Assembly: GCF_021764745.1 (NCBI RefSeq)
Contig: NZ_JAETXX010000009.1
Coordinates: 62,001-126,000, forward strand
Origin: Joostella atrarenae
Lineage (GTDB): Bacteria > Bacteroidota > Bacteroidia > Flavobacteriales > Flavobacteriaceae
Length of the DNA: 64,000 nucleotides
Direction: 5' to 3'
A program made the translations under genes and the position numbers. This document shows, one piece after another, positions 54,569 through 63,102 of this stretch (its first letter is position 1; every line of letters begins with the position of its first letter). The notes beneath the pieces are model-generated. The model was not told where the DNA came from. It searched no databases and was given only the letters and a program-made list of their open reading frames with translations.

Positions 54569-57121
54569 ATGGATGATAATTTTTCACCAAGAGTAAAAGA
54601 TGTAATTGCTTACAGTAAAGAAGAAGCCTTAAGATTAGGGCACGATTTTATTGGAACGGAACATCTTATGCTCGGACTTTTGCGTGATGGAAACGGAAAA
54701 GCTATAGACATATTAACAGCATTAAGTATAGACCTTGAACATTTAAGAAGAAAAGTAGAGATATTAAGTCCGTCGAACCCTGCTAGTGGTATAAATGCAA
54801 ACGATAAACGCAATTTACACCTTACCAGACAAGCCGAACGCGCTTTAAAAACTACTTTTTTAGAAGCTAAGTTGTTTCAAAGTTCTTCTATAAACACAGC
54901 TCATTTGTTGCTTTGTATATTAAGGAATGAGAACGACCCAACAACAAAACTTCTTAACAAGCTTAAGATTGATTACGATAATGTTAAAGAACAATTTAAG
55001 CTTATGATAACTAGCGATGACGATTATATAGACGCACCTTCAGCTGAATCTTTTTCAGATGAAACTGGCGCTGGAGAAGAGCCTCGAGACAATCCTTTTG
55101 GAACTACAGGAGGCGCTCCTAAGTCTAATAAAAAATCTAAAACTCCTGTTTTAGATAACTTCGGACGTGATCTTACACAGATGGCTGAAGAAGATAAATT
55201 GGATCCTGTAGTAGGAAGAGAGAAAGAAATTGAAAGAGTTTCTCAAATCCTAAGTCGTAGAAAGAAAAACAATCCGCTATTAATTGGAGAGCCTGGAGTT
55301 GGTAAAAGTGCCATCGCAGAAGGACTTGCATTGCGTATTGTTAAAAAGAAAGTTTCAAGAATTCTTTATAATAAAAGAGTCGTTACACTAGACCTTGCCT
55401 CTCTTGTTGCCGGTACAAAATACCGAGGACAGTTTGAAGAGCGTATGAAAGCTGTAATGAACGAACTTGAAAAGAATGATGATATTATTCTTTTCATTGA
55501 TGAAATTCACACTATTGTTGGCGCTGGTGGAGCTACTGGAAGTTTAGATGCTTCTAATATGTTCAAACCTGCATTAGCACGTGGAGAGATTCAATGTATA
55601 GGAGCCACTACTTTAGATGAATACAGACAGTATATCGAAAAAGATGGCGCCCTAGAAAGAAGATTTCAAAAAGTAATTGTTGAGCCTACAAGTGTTGAAG
55701 AAACTATTGAGATTCTTAACAACATTAAAGATAAGTATGAGGAGCACCATAATGTAACTTATACTGATGAAGCAATTAAAGCTTGTGTTAAGCTTACCAA
55801 CAGATATTTAACAGATCGTTTCCTTCCAGACAAAGCTATTGATGCCTTGGATGAAGCTGGATCGAGAGTTCATATCACAAATATGGAGGTTCCTAAGCAA
55901 ATTCTAACGCTAGAAAAGCAATTAGAAGAAGTTAAAGAACTGAAGAATTCTGTTGTTAAAAAGCAAAAATACGAAGAGGCTGCTAAACTTAGAGACGATG
56001 AAAAACGTATCGAAAAAGATTTAGCTATCGCTCAAGAAAACTGGGAAGAGGAAAGTAAATTACATCGTGAGATTGTTACAGATGAAAGTGTTGCAGATGT
56101 AGTTTCCATGATGAGTGGCGTTCCTGTAACAAGAATTGCACAAGCAGAAAGCTCTAAATTAGCAAAACTCCCTGAACTTATTAAAGGGAAGGTAATTGGA
56201 CAAGATAACGCTGTTGCCAAAGTGGTAAAAGCAATCCAAAGAAATAGAGCCGGATTGAAAGATCCAGATAAACCAATTGGTTCTTTTATATTCTTAGGGC
56301 AAACTGGTGTTGGTAAAACGCAATTAGCAAAAGTTCTTGCTAACATGATGTTCGACTCTGAAGATGCGCTTATTCGTATCGACATGAGTGAATACATGGA
56401 GAAATTTGCTATCTCTAGATTGATTGGAGCACCTCCAGGATATGTAGGATACGAAGAAGGTGGTCAACTTACCGAAAAAGTAAGAAGAAAACCATATTCT
56501 GTAATTCTTTTAGATGAGGTAGAAAAAGCACATCCAGATGTATTTAATATGCTTTTACAGGTATTAGATGATGGATATATTACCGATAGCTTAGGAAGAA
56601 AAATTGATTTTAGAAATACTATCATCATCATGACTTCCAATATTGGAGCTCGCCAATTAAAAGACTTCGGTCAAGGAGTTGGTTTTGGAACATCGGCCAA
56701 AAAAGCGCAAGCAGATGAACACTCAAAAAGTGTAATCGAAAATGCGTTGAAGAAAGCATTTGCTCCAGAGTTCTTAAACAGAATTGATGATGTTGTTGTG
56801 TTCAACTCTTTAGAGAGAGAAGACATTCACAAAATTATCGATATCGAATTAGAGAAGTTATATAAACGTATTGAAAGCCTAGGCTTCAATTTAAAATTAG
56901 CCGAAAAAGCAAAAGATTATATTGCTGATAAAGGTTTTGATAAACAATACGGAGCTAGACCTCTAAAAAGAGCTATTCAGAAATATATTGAAGACGCTTT
57001 AGCTGAAGAGATTATCACTTCAAAACTATCTGAAGGGGATAGTATTTTTATGGATCTAGACAAAGAAAAAGATGAACTTACTATAACTATCAGTAAAGCT
57101 GAAAAGTCAACTGAATCATAA
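54569..57121 (+). CDS. clpC: ATP-dependent Clp protease ATP-binding subunit ClpC
   Basis: An 850-residue AAA+ unfoldase. The N-domain (about 1-145) carries two Clp repeats ([20 protein letters not shown]). AAA1 has Walker A GEPGVGKS starting at residue 240; a short middle region with a UVR-like motif ([17 protein letters not shown], about 465-485) separates it from AAA2 with GQTGVGKTQ starting at residue 577. The UVR and short middle domain identify ClpC rather than ClpB. It feeds ClpP. Divergent from gyrA, with its own terminator. Confidence 0.95.
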   Translation: MDDNFSPRVKDVIAYSKEEALRLGHDFIGTEHLMLGLLRDGNGKAIDILTALSIDLEHLRRKVEILSPSNPASGINANDKRNLHLTRQAERALKTTFLEAKLFQSSSINTAHLLLCILRNENDPTTKLLNKLKIDYDNVKEQFKLMITSDDDYIDAPSAESFSDETGAGEEPRDNPFGTTGGAPKSNKKSKTPVLDNFGRDLTQMAEEDKLDPVVGREKEIERVSQILSRRKKNNPLLIGEPGVGKSAIAEGLALRIVKKKVSRILYNKRVVTLDLASLVAGTKYRGQFEERMKAVMNELEKNDDIILFIDEIHTIVGAGGATGSLDASNMFKPALARGEIQCIGATTLDEYRQYIEKDGALERRFQKVIVEPTSVEETIEILNNIKDKYEEHHNVTYTDEAIKACVKLTNRYLTDRFLPDKAIDALDEAGSRVHITNMEVPKQILTLEKQLEEVKELKNSVVKKQKYEEAAKLRDDEKRIEKDLAIAQENWEEESKLHREIVTDESVADVVSMMSGVPVTRIAQAESSKLAKLPELIKGKVIGQDNAVAKVVKAIQRNRAGLKDPDKPIGSFIFLGQTGVGKTQLAKVLANMMFDSEDALIRIDMSEYMEKFAISRLIGAPPGYVGYEEGGQLTEKVRRKPYSVILLDEVEKAHPDVFNMLLQVLDDGYITDSLGRKIDFRNTIIIMTSNIGARQLKDFGQGVGFGTSAKKAQADEHSKSVIENALKKAFAPEFLNRIDDVVVFNSLEREDIHKIIDIELEKLYKRIESLGFNLKLAEKAKDYIADKGFDKQYGARPLKRAIQKYIEDALAEEIITSKLSEGDSIFMDLDKEKDELTITISKAEKSTES

Positions 57122-57146
57122 GTTTATATTAATTTTACAATAATTA

Positions 57147-57178
57147 AAACGTGCGGTATAACTATCGCACGTTTTTTT
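57147..57178 (+). terminator. terminator after clpC
   Basis: AAAACGTGCG pairs with CGCACGTTTT around GTATAACTAT, followed by TTTT. Confidence 0.92.
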
Positions 57179-57199
57179 ATTTAATTTTACTGGCTCTAA

Positions 57200-57369
57200 A
57201 ATTCTTCTTAACTTAGAAGAATTGGGAACTCTCTTTTTGCTTTTGCTTAAGTTTGTTCTGTAAATAACCTATCCTTAGCCTTATAGCTTCGGAAGATCAC
57301 TTAGAGGAAACTCTAAGCTTAAAAATAACTCTATTCGACACTTTCTTTTAAAACACATAGGAAGTCGAA
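57200..57369 (+). promoter_or_regulatory. possible structured 5-prime region of the rimB-rimK gene
   Basis: Three perfect hairpins occur in 170 bases upstream of the start: AATTCTTC/GAAGAATT (57200-57223), CTTAGAG-GAAA-CTCTAAG with a GNRA loop (57300-57317), and TTCGAC/GTCGAA (57334-57369). None is followed by a T-run. I match no known riboswitch. Confidence 0.3.
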
Positions 57370-57406
57370 CAAATAAACCCTAGGATTAGAACCTAAAAAC
57401 ATTTAA

Positions 57407-58777
57407 ATGAGTAACAAAACGATTATTGGTAGCCAAGAATGGGTATCATTACCAGATTTAGATATATCAACCATCAAAGTACGTGTAGATAGCGGTGCTA
57501 AAACGTCTGCGTTACATGCTGTAAATATTCAGCCATTTCAGCGAAATAACGATACATGGGTAACTTTTGATGTGTACCCTATTCAACATAACGGCAAAAA
57601 AGTAATTCATTGCGAAGCTGTTGTTGTTGATAAAAGAGTTATTAAAAGCTCTACAGGTAACCGTGAAAATAGATATATCATAAAAACTACGCTTAATCTC
57701 AACGATACTTCTTGGGATATAGAAGTTTCTCTTACCAATAGAGATAGCATGGGATACCGTATGCTTTTAGGAAGAGAAGCTATGATGGGAAGACTTATTG
57801 TTGATCCAGAAAGTAGCTTTATGCTTGGCGACCTCAGCGATGAAGATGTTAATAAAAGATATAAAGCTAACGTTCAAATTCAAGGTGGCTTAAAGATTGG
57901 ACTTCTTGCTAGCAATCCAAATTTATACAGTAACCGAAGAATTATAGAAGCAGGAGAACGCATGGGACACGAAGTTGAATTTTTCAACATCCGCCAATGC
58001 TACATGAAATTAGATGCCGAAACTCCTGAGATACATTATCGTGGAGGTAGAATTCTAAACGACTTAGATGCTATAATTCCTAGAATTCGTCCGAGTATGA
58101 CTTATTACGGATGTTCTCTAGCAAGACATTTTGAATCTATAAATATTGCCTGTTTAAATAAAGCGGAATCAATTCGTCAGTCTAGAGACAAACTATTTTC
58201 ATTACAATTATTACTGAAAAATGGAGTGAGTATTCCTACAACTGGTTTTGCGAACTCTCCTTTAGATACTAACGACCTTATAAAAATGGTTGGAGGCTCT
58301 CCTCTTATCATAAAACTTCTTGAAGGAACTCAAGGAAAAGGTGTTGTTTTAGCTGAAACAAAAAAGGCAGCAGAGAGTGTTATTAATGCATTTAAAAGCC
58401 TAAATGCATATATATTAGTACAAGAATTCATTAAAGAAGCTGACGGAAAAGACCTTCGTATTTTTGTAATTGACGGAAAAGTTGTTGCAGCTATGCAAAG
58501 AGAAGCTCCTCCAGGAGAATTTAGAGCAAATATGCACTTAGGAGGAACGGCATCATTGGTAAAACTTACGGCAGCAGAAAAGAAGATAGCTATTAAAGCT
58601 ACAAAAGCAATGGGGCTCGATGTAGCTGGAGTAGATATAATAAGATCCGCAAAAGGTCCTTTATTACTTGAAGTAAACTCTTCTCCTGGATTAGAAGGTA
58701 TTGAAACTGCTACAAATATTGATATTGCAGGACTCATGATAAAATCCATCGAAAAGAAACTAAACTGGAAACCATAA
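57407..58777 (+). CDS. rimK: RimB-RimK fusion: retropepsin-like domain joined to an ATP-grasp glutamate ligase
   Basis: A 456-residue two-domain protein. Residues about 1-150 match the RimB family (putative ATP-dependent zinc protease, retropepsin-like), with the DSGAKTSALHA active-site-like motif at about 28-38 and LLGREAMMGR near 120-129. From about 162 comes RimK: KIGLLASNPNLYSNRRI, the ATP-grasp core (SPLIIKLLEGTQGKGVVLAE) and metal-binding VAGVDIIRS and LLEVNSSPGLEGIE. RimK adds glutamates to the end of ribosomal protein S6; RimB trims them. Here both are in one chain. Single gene with a terminator. Confidence 0.9.
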   Translation: MSNKTIIGSQEWVSLPDLDISTIKVRVDSGAKTSALHAVNIQPFQRNNDTWVTFDVYPIQHNGKKVIHCEAVVVDKRVIKSSTGNRENRYIIKTTLNLNDTSWDIEVSLTNRDSMGYRMLLGREAMMGRLIVDPESSFMLGDLSDEDVNKRYKANVQIQGGLKIGLLASNPNLYSNRRIIEAGERMGHEVEFFNIRQCYMKLDAETPEIHYRGGRILNDLDAIIPRIRPSMTYYGCSLARHFESINIACLNKAESIRQSRDKLFSLQLLLKNGVSIPTTGFANSPLDTNDLIKMVGGSPLIIKLLEGTQGKGVVLAETKKAAESVINAFKSLNAYILVQEFIKEADGKDLRIFVIDGKVVAAMQREAPPGEFRANMHLGGTASLVKLTAAEKKIAIKATKAMGLDVAGVDIIRSAKGPLLLEVNSSPGLEGIETATNIDIAGLMIKSIEKKLNWKP

Positions 58778-58800
58778 GGAATCTATTTTATAAAATTATT

Positions 58801-58850
58801 AAACCCGAAATACCTTACGTTAAACTAAAGGTATTTCGGGTTCTTTTTTA
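58801..58850 (+). terminator. terminator after the rimB-rimK gene
   Basis: AAACCCGAAATACCTT pairs with AAGGTATTTCGGGTT around a 13-base loop, followed by CTTTTTT. Confidence 0.92.
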
Positions 58851-59009
58851 ATCTTATATTTTCCTAATTCTTCAATATTACAGTCTCTTTTTGAATATTT
58901 TTCATTTCTATCCTTCAATAAATATTCAATTCGGCTAACAATTAATGTACTTAATCTAATATTCTTTCATAAAATAAATTAAGAATGTGATTAGATTTAT
59001 TTTTGCTGC

Positions 59010-59402
59010 ATGACAACGCTCGTTAGTAAACATAAACTAATTAAATCTTATAAATTAGATTTTGGATATATAGAAATATACCCAAAGTTTGTCATAGGTA
59101 TAATTAATGATGGAATCGATTTGTCATTAGAGAATTTATCCGACTTAATAGCTATTGCAGACATTCATTATCGCAACAAAAACTATAGCTATATTTCTTA
59201 CAGGAAAAATGCATACGCCATTAACCCTACACTCTACGAATACATAAAAGATATTGATAATTTAAAATTATTAGCTATTGTATCTAGTAAAGAACTTTAT
59301 AGGCATAATTTTAAGATTGAGAAGTATTTTTATGGTAAAGAAATGAAACTCTTCAAAAATTTAGAAGACTCCGTAAAGTGGGTGCTAAAGAAAATGGATT
59401 AA
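59010..59402 (+). CDS. small protein of unknown function, possible STAS-like fold
   Basis: A 130-residue protein without signal peptide or membrane segment. The alternation of strands and helices (YIEIYPKFVIGIINDGIDL, then LKLLAIVSSKELYRHNFKIE) and the ending NLEDSVKWVLKKM resemble SpoIIAA/STAS-like proteins that are common and unnamed in Flavobacteriia. That resemblance is weak and I give no function. Single gene, ending 72 bases from the opposing hutH, with a small TAGGTT/AACCTA hairpin at 59443-59461 between the two. Confidence 0.65.
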   Translation: MTTLVSKHKLIKSYKLDFGYIEIYPKFVIGIINDGIDLSLENLSDLIAIADIHYRNKNYSYISYRKNAYAINPTLYEYIKDIDNLKLLAIVSSKELYRHNFKIEKYFYGKEMKLFKNLEDSVKWVLKKMD

Positions 59403-59473
59403 ATCACTTTCTCCACCTTAATTTTAAAACTTTTTAAATACTTAGGTTCTTATCAAACCTATATCAGCTCCTT

Positions 59474-60985
59474 TTAATCTTTAAACATTTCAGGAGATAC
59501 TTTTGTCGTTCCCATAAATTCAATAGTTTTCTTAATATCGTCATGGAAAACTCTATCCTTATCAACAAAAGGAACTACTTTAGTATAAGCCTCAAAATAG
59601 TCTTCTATTATTTCCGACGATTTTGCTGGATGTCTAAAGGCCAATGCTTGAGAAGCATTTAAAAGTTCGATTGCCAGAATTGATTTCAGATTTTCTAAGA
59701 TTCTAAAACACTTCGTTGCTGCATTTGCTCCCATACTTACATGATCTTCTTGACCGTTAGAAGAAACAATAGTATCTACACTTGCAGGAGTTGCTAATTG
59801 CTTATTCTGACTCACAATACTAGCGGCGGTATACTGCGGAATCATCAATCCAGAATTCAATCCAGGATCATTCACCAAAAATGATGGCAATCCTCGTTGT
59901 CCAGAAATTAACTGATAGGTTCTTCTTTCAGAAATACTTCCCCACTCTGCCAATGCGATTCCTAAATAATCTAAAGCCATCGCTAGCGGCTGACCATGAA
60001 AATTACCTCCCGATAAAATCTCATCTTGATCAATAAATATATTTGGATTATCGGTAACCGAATTAATTTCAGTCTTAAAAACTTTTCTTACATGTGCCAA
60101 AACATCCTTTGAAGCACCATGAACTTGCGGCATACATCTAAAAGAATACGGATCTTGAACCTGCGTTTTAGGAAGTTCAGAAATCTCACTTCCTTCAATA
60201 AAACTTAAAATTCTAGCAGCAGTTTTTATTTGTCCTCTATGCGGACGCACTAAGTGTATTAATTTATTAAATGGCTCTGTAAGTCCGCCAAAAGCATCTA
60301 AGGACATCGTTCCTACTAAATCCGCTAAATACGAAAGTCTATACCCATTTATAATACACCACACCCCATATGCACTCATAAATTGAGTTCCATTTAAAAG
60401 CGCTAGTCCTTCTTTTGACTGCAAAGCTATCGGCTCCCAATTTTTATCTTTTAATACAGTTGCCGTTTTTACTGTTTCTCCATTATAATAAACTTCTCCC
60501 ATTCCTAATAAAGGAAGAGAAAGATGTGCAAGCGGAGCTAAATCCCCTGATGCACCTAAGGAACCTTGGGTATATACAACAGGGATTATATCTTCATTAT
60601 ACAAGTCTATCAATCTACAAACTGTAGCGAGTTGCGCCCCACTATGTCCGTAACTTAAAGATTGTATTTTAAGTAACAACATTAGTTTTACAATCTCCTT
60701 TGGCACCGCTTCACCCGTACCACAGGCATGAGACATCACTAAGTTTTCTTGAAGCTGACTCAAATGATCGTCAGCAATTTTTACATTACATAAAGATCCA
60801 AATCCAGTATTAATTCCATAAACTGGTTTTTTATCCGCAGCTATCTTTTTATCTAAGTACTTTCTGCAATTATCTATATTAACTTTAGCCTCATCAGATA
60901 GTTTAAGCTTTAACTTATTATCTATTACATTAGAAATCGTTTCAATATCTAATACTTCTGAGCTTATATAGTAAAAATCGTTCAT
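59474..60985 (-). CDS. hutH: histidine ammonia-lyase
   Basis: A 503-residue aromatic amino-acid lyase that turns histidine into urocanate and ammonia. The ATG at 60983-60985 is used, since the 21 codons of open frame upstream are not conserved-looking and would put the usual N-terminus out of place. Residues 145-147 (ASG in LGASGDLAPLAH) form the MIO cofactor, and Tyr56 in YGINTGFG is the catalytic base. The selectivity pair Ser85-His86 (MSHACG) is the histidine type, not the tyrosine or phenylalanine type. No other hut genes follow; the next gene on the strand is nnrDE, 89 bases upstream. Confidence 0.92.
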   Translation of the reverse strand: MNDFYYISSEVLDIETISNVIDNKLKLKLSDEAKVNIDNCRKYLDKKIAADKKPVYGINTGFGSLCNVKIADDHLSQLQENLVMSHACGTGEAVPKEIVKLMLLLKIQSLSYGHSGAQLATVCRLIDLYNEDIIPVVYTQGSLGASGDLAPLAHLSLPLLGMGEVYYNGETVKTATVLKDKNWEPIALQSKEGLALLNGTQFMSAYGVWCIINGYRLSYLADLVGTMSLDAFGGLTEPFNKLIHLVRPHRGQIKTAARILSFIEGSEISELPKTQVQDPYSFRCMPQVHGASKDVLAHVRKVFKTEINSVTDNPNIFIDQDEILSGGNFHGQPLAMALDYLGIALAEWGSISERRTYQLISGQRGLPSFLVNDPGLNSGLMIPQYTAASIVSQNKQLATPASVDTIVSSNGQEDHVSMGANAATKCFRILENLKSILAIELLNASQALAFRHPAKSSEIIEDYFEAYTKVVPFVDKDRVFHDDIKKTIEFMGTTKVSPEMFKD

Positions 60986-61074
60986 TCTCTTTATGTAGTT
61001 AAAAGTCCAAAAATCTGTATTACCGACTAATTTTACAAGGAAATACAAACAATTAACCTAATCCTTATTTTATA

Positions 61075-62619
61075 TTAAGCATTATCTTGATTTTCTTGAT
61101 AATCTTTCGTGTTTTTCTTCAGCAAATCAATAAAGGCATCTCCTGTAAAATCAATAATATCTGTTGCTGTTAGCGCTTCTACGCCAGAACGCAACACAGC
61201 TAGATCTCCAGCTCTTCCATGGATGTACACTCCCATTATCGCAGCTTCAAACAAACTATATCCCTGCGCTAAGAGTCCACAAATAACCCCTGTTAGCACA
61301 TCTCCGCTTCCCCCTGTTGCCATTCCTGGATTTCCTGTGGAATTAAAATACAATTCTTCTTTATTTATAGTAACCGTATATGCGCCCTTTATCAAAAGTA
61401 CCAATTCATTTTCTTTTGAAAACTGCTTCGCTTTTTCTAATTTATCAAAGTCGTCTTTCCAGCTTCCTATTAGCCGCTCCAATTCCTTTGGATGTGGCGT
61501 CAAAATAGCATTTCCTTTTATCGACTTTAAAAGATGTTTATTTTCAGAAATAATATTTAGAGCATCAGCATCTATCACTAAAGGTTTTTTATTCTGAATA
61601 ATAAAATCGGAAAAAGCTTTTACAGTAGCTGCGTGCTTCCCTAATCCTGGTCCGATTGCAATAGCGGTAGGCGTGATATCAAATTTTATATCAGAAATAT
61701 GTGTTTCCTCGGAATCTGTTAAAACCATCGCCTCAGGAAAAGAAGCTTGTATTGTTTGATACCCACATTTAGGAATGTAAGAAGTAACCAATCCAGCTCC
61801 AGAATGTAATGCAGCTTCGCTACACATAAGAGCAGCGCCAATTTTACCATAGCTACCTCCAATTATCAAAGCATGACCAAATGTGCCTTTATGAGAGAAT
61901 CTTCCACGTGGTTTATAAACCCCAAGAACATCATACTTTTCTACATAAAACATATCTGTAGGCTCTTTATACAAGTGTTCTGCATCCTGACCAATATCTA
62001 GAGCCTCCCAATATTCGGTATAAATCCCAGACTGCGGTAATAAGAAAATTAATTTAGGTAATTGAAATGTTAGCGTATAATTTGCTCTTATAACTGTATC
62101 TTTTTCTGTAATAGCCTTCTCCATATAAAGGCCCGAAGGAATATCTACAGAAAGAACAAAAGCACCACTTTTATTTATATGATTTATAATAGCAGCTACC
62201 CAACTAGCAGCTGGTCTATTCAAGCCGATTCCAAAAATAGCATCTATTACTATATCATTAGCACCAATTCTGGGAAGGTCATTATCTTCTGTAAGTAACT
62301 CCGGCCAATATTTTAGGTTTTTAATCCTATCAAAATTCAGCAAAAAATCTTTAGAACGTTTATCACTATAATTCACAACATAAGCAGAAATATCATACCC
62401 TTGTTTCAATAATAGTCGAGCTACAACCAAACCATCTCCTCCATTATTTCCTATTCCACAGAAAATATGAATCTTAACTTTTGTATTTACTAATTGTCTA
62501 TTTATCCAATTAAAAACTGTTTTACCAGCCCTCTCCATCAATTCATCACTGGTAATATTTTGCCTCTCAATTGTTAATTTATCAGCAAGGCGTATTTGTT
62601 TAGTAGAAAAAATCTTCAT
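61075..62619 (-). CDS. nnr: bifunctional NAD(P)H-hydrate epimerase/dehydratase
   Basis: A 514-residue repair enzyme for hydrated NADH and NADPH. The N-terminal YjeF epimerase domain (about 1-215) has FCGIGNNGGDGLVVARLL and IVDAIFGIGLNRP-like segments (seen as VIDAIFGIGLNRP). The C-terminal ribokinase-like ADP-dependent dehydratase (about 235-505) has KGTFGHALIIGGSYGKIGAA, AIGPGLGKHA and GMATGGSGDVLTGVICGLLA. Both active sites look intact. It is the first gene before hutH on this strand and is divergent from the thr operon. Confidence 0.93.
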   Translation of the reverse strand: MKIFSTKQIRLADKLTIERQNITSDELMERAGKTVFNWINRQLVNTKVKIHIFCGIGNNGGDGLVVARLLLKQGYDISAYVVNYSDKRSKDFLLNFDRIKNLKYWPELLTEDNDLPRIGANDIVIDAIFGIGLNRPAASWVAAIINHINKSGAFVLSVDIPSGLYMEKAITEKDTVIRANYTLTFQLPKLIFLLPQSGIYTEYWEALDIGQDAEHLYKEPTDMFYVEKYDVLGVYKPRGRFSHKGTFGHALIIGGSYGKIGAALMCSEAALHSGAGLVTSYIPKCGYQTIQASFPEAMVLTDSEETHISDIKFDITPTAIAIGPGLGKHAATVKAFSDFIIQNKKPLVIDADALNIISENKHLLKSIKGNAILTPHPKELERLIGSWKDDFDKLEKAKQFSKENELVLLIKGAYTVTINKEELYFNSTGNPGMATGGSGDVLTGVICGLLAQGYSLFEAAIMGVYIHGRAGDLAVLRSGVEALTATDIIDFTGDAFIDLLKKNTKDYQENQDNA

Positions 62620-62694
62620 TTTACAACAATTCTTTAGTTAAATTATTAAATTCTTAATAATAACTTTTATGTTTTTTTAATACTATAAAAGTAC

Positions 62695-62702
62695 TACATT
62701 TG
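62695..62702 (+). promoter_or_regulatory. -7 box TACATTTG of the thr leader
   Basis: TACATTTG fits TAnnTTTG. A start at about 62707-62709 would put the beginning of the RNA right at the TTACGAATAA arm that pairs with the leader coding region. No clear -33 TTTG is visible upstream. Confidence 0.45.
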
Positions 62703-62709
62703 AATACTA

Positions 62710-62890
62710 TTACGAATAAACACATGCAAAGTTTTAATAACATACATACTACTTCTATATTCTCCACGGAGAATACATGTATTGTTTCTATTATTCGTAA
62801 CACTACTATTATTACCCCTTTTGGGGTATAAATTTTCACATATCGTCCGTATATTATATTTGTTTAAATCCAAACAAAGGAGATTCCTTT
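62710..62890 (+). promoter_or_regulatory. thr attenuator: mutually exclusive hairpins
   Basis: Five pairings are visible. TTACGAATAA (62710-62719) pairs perfectly with TTATTCGTAA (62791-62800) inside the leader. TATTCTC/GAGAATA (62758-62775) lies within that loop. TACCCC-TTTT-GGGGTA (62813-62828) straddles the end of the leader and is followed by TAAATTTTC. TTTGTTT/AAACAAA (62859-62878) and AAAGGA/TCCTTT (62876-62890) share three bases and so exclude each other. A ribosome stalled at the Thr/Ile codons would open the first pairings. Which stem terminates is not clear, as T-runs are short. Confidence 0.6.
62724..62831 (+). CDS. thrL: Thr/Ile-rich leader peptide of the thr operon
   Basis: A 35-codon frame starts at ATG 62724 and stops at TAA 62829. 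The peptide begins MQSFNNIHTTSIFSTENT and ends CIVSIIRNTTIITPFGV: 7 Thr and 7 Ile in 35 residues, with a dense NTTIIT block near the end. Thr and Ile are the end products that flow from the aspartokinase/homoserine dehydrogenase encoded 268 bases downstream, so this has the makings of a classical attenuation peptide like thrL of enterobacteria (which is also Thr/Ile rich). The sequence is unrelated to thrL otherwise. Hairpins overlap it (see next entry). Confidence 0.8.
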   Translation: MQSFNNIHTTSIFSTENTCIVSIIRNTTIITPFGV

Positions 62891-62904
62891 TATAGATTAT
62901 AAAA

Positions 62905-63102
62905 ATGCAACAATACAAGCAGTACTATATAAAATTAGCCCATTGTAGTATTATATGCAAAAATATAAAAGCGATTACTCGAGGTTTTAGCAAACATAAT
63001 TTTCACATAAACAACACCCAACTAACTTTAAAAGAACTATTAAACATTATTATGGATCTCAATTCACACAAACACTCCATAATAGAAAAAACTAACAAAT
63101 GA
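62905..63102 (+). CDS. possible small coupled ORF in front of thrA
   Basis: A 65-codon frame (start MQQYKQYYIKLAHC) lies between the leader and thrA and ends in TGA that overlaps the thrA ATG as ATGA (63099-63102), the classical layout for translational coupling. An AAAGGAGA stretch lies about 20 bases upstream of its start. The sequence is rich in Asn, Ile, Lys and His and matches nothing I know, so it may be a chance frame, or it may only serve to bring ribosomes to thrA. Confidence 0.3.
   Translation: MQQYKQYYIKLAHCSIICKNIKAITRGFSKHNFHINNTQLTLKELLNIIMDLNSHKHSIIEKTNK

Noticed and set aside
59474-61048. Longer hutH start
   Set aside because: The 21 extra codons are hydrophobic and unlike the N-terminus of the lyase family, which begins at the Met at 60985.
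62654-62918. Two minus-strand frames overlapping the thr leader region
   Set aside because: They are shadows on the opposite strand of the Thr/Ile codon block; composition is rich in Cys, Ile and Asn with no start context.
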